Below, piece after piece: positions 63,348-64,000 of a stretch of 64,000 nucleotides of DNA (its first letter is position 1; each line of letters starts with the position of its first letter). Origin of the DNA: Candidatus Thiothrix sulfatifontis. Its GTDB lineage: Bacteria; Pseudomonadota; Gammaproteobacteria; Thiotrichales; Thiotrichaceae. The notes under the pieces are model-generated. The model had not been told where the DNA came from, did no database searches, and saw only the letters and a list, made by a program, of their open reading frames with translations. The position numbers and the translations under genes are program-made. The stretch covers positions 186,001-250,000 of the forward strand of contig CP094685.1 in assembly GCA_022828425.1 (NCBI GenBank). The letters are read 5' to 3'.

Positions 63348-64000
63348 TTAAGGCTTGCTGGGCGTAATAATTCGTTTTACCCGTATAATTCCCTGCGGAT
63401 CAACAGTATCACCGACTTTGAGCGCGTGCATCACTGCCGGGGCTGTGGGTGCTATCGTATCCCGTTTGGGGGTCAGTTTGGGGAGTTTCATGTTAATCAC
63501 TTTAACAGGTTCTGTTTGTGGCTGGCTATTAGCACCTTTTGCGCCGCTTTGCCCGGTTGTACCCGCCGTGCCCGCCGCTGGTTCTTTGACCCCCAGACAA
63601 TTGCTGTAAGGCACGCCAACCAACTTGCCCACCAACTCCACTGCGGCAAGGTCAACCAGATTGCGTACTGCTTGGGCTTTGCCTTCGCTGGCGTTGAGGC
63701 TTAGGTCGAAATATACACCAAATTTATTAATGCTGGCATCCATATCCAGTGAATCACCACGCTGGAAAATCGCGACCGAATTGCTGGAGGTAATGCCGGG
63801 AATGACGCTCATGTCTGAAGCACGTAACACATTCAAATCCAAGGCAACCACGTTCAGTGAAGTACTGTGAGCTGCACCGCCACCGCCTTTTTTACGGTAA
63901 AACACCCCGGTACTGGCATCCCCGGTGGTAACACCTTTGTCAAACTGGGTAATTGAGCCTTGAATATCAAACGCAGGCATTTCTTTGTACGCATCCGAAA
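63348..64000 (-). CDS. CsgG/HfaB-family outer-membrane protein, 5' end beyond the window
   Basis: The C-terminal 217 residues of a CsgG-domain protein; the reading frame is still open at position 64000. Sequence seen: SDAYKEMPAFDIQGSITQFD, STSLNVVALDLNVLRASDMS, SNSVAIFQRGDSLDMDASIN, and LVDLAAVELVGKLVGVPYSN. This follows the CsgG/HfaB pattern (I-x-G-x-I-T-x-F-D, alternating beta strands for the secretion pore, a helix near the end with L-V-D-L-A-A-V-E). CsgG secretes curli; HfaB is needed for holdfast anchoring in Caulobacter. An extended C-terminal linker (about 130-210, rich in G, A, P) is unusual. It is followed by the NarL/NarX pair. Confidence 0.75.
   Translation of the reverse strand, partial: SDAYKEMPAFDIQGSITQFDKGVTTGDASTGVFYRKKGGGGAAHSTSLNVVALDLNVLRASDMSVIPGITSSNSVAIFQRGDSLDMDASINKFGVYFDLSLNASEGKAQAVRNLVDLAAVELVGKLVGVPYSNCLGVKEPAAGTAGTTGQSGAKGANSQPQTEPVKVINMKLPKLTPKRDTIAPTAPAVMHALKVGDTVDPQGIIRVKRIITPSKP

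Overview
The window looks like chromosomal DNA of a filamentous sulfur-oxidising gammaproteobacterium of the Thiothrix type. This is inferred from gene content and not from a marker gene. It rests on a secreted Tyr/Gln-rich protein resembling sulfur-globule envelope proteins (59733-60227), a CsgG/HfaB-type secretion or holdfast protein at the right edge, gammaproteobacterial versions of mreBCD, darP, truC, ycaO and rluB, and gatCAB. No rRNA, tRNA, CRISPR array or intact insertion sequence was found.

Layout. 1-2105 is a degraded, partly AT-rich accessory stretch: a tiny hydrophobic peptide, a DUF2085-like membrane protein, a secreted C2-like protein and the C-terminal stump of an AAA/DUF4143 gene that abuts ttcA. 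2131-12370 is housekeeping: ttcA, acs, the amgK-murU peptidoglycan-recycling pair, folE2-idi, mreBCD (mreC probably starts at ATT) and hslO. 12401-19968 holds a flavodoxin-fold quinone reductase and an esterase, two tandem paralogous lipoproteins, and the gatA-gatB-gatC-membrane protein operon closed by a clear terminator. 20092-31735 is envelope-oriented: a 1217-residue secreted cadherin-repeat protein, mltA, a membrane-anchored coiled-coil protein, an Atm1-type ABC exporter, a copper TonB receptor with a PCu(A)C chaperone, and an NlpC/P60 lipoprotein.

31855-42914 mixes a PspF-like enhancer-binding protein, a ROK sugar kinase, truC with a small overlapping gene, a CBS protein, ycaO, an orphan RskA domain, DUF1287, a Rieske protein divergent from an SDR enzyme, darP, gloB and gmk. 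A 48-residue zinc-ribbon gene follows gmk at 42940-43086. 43297-48600 is a split two-component system: response regulator and kinase lie on the minus strand and flank four plus-strand genes (YHYH lipoprotein, EF-hand secreted protein, HupE/UreJ, membrane protein). 48692-49804 encodes a glutamate-receptor-like channel protein, followed by rluB and msrB.

51439-57822 is a same-strand cluster: an orphan molybdopterin oxidoreductase, an unknown protein, then egtB-egtD-class V PLP enzyme, which reads as ergothioneine biosynthesis. 57806-64000 carries AsmA, the sulfur-globule-like protein, an orphan plus-strand terminator suggesting an unannotated transcript, and a CsgG-like / NarL-like / NarX-like transcription unit cut by the window edge.
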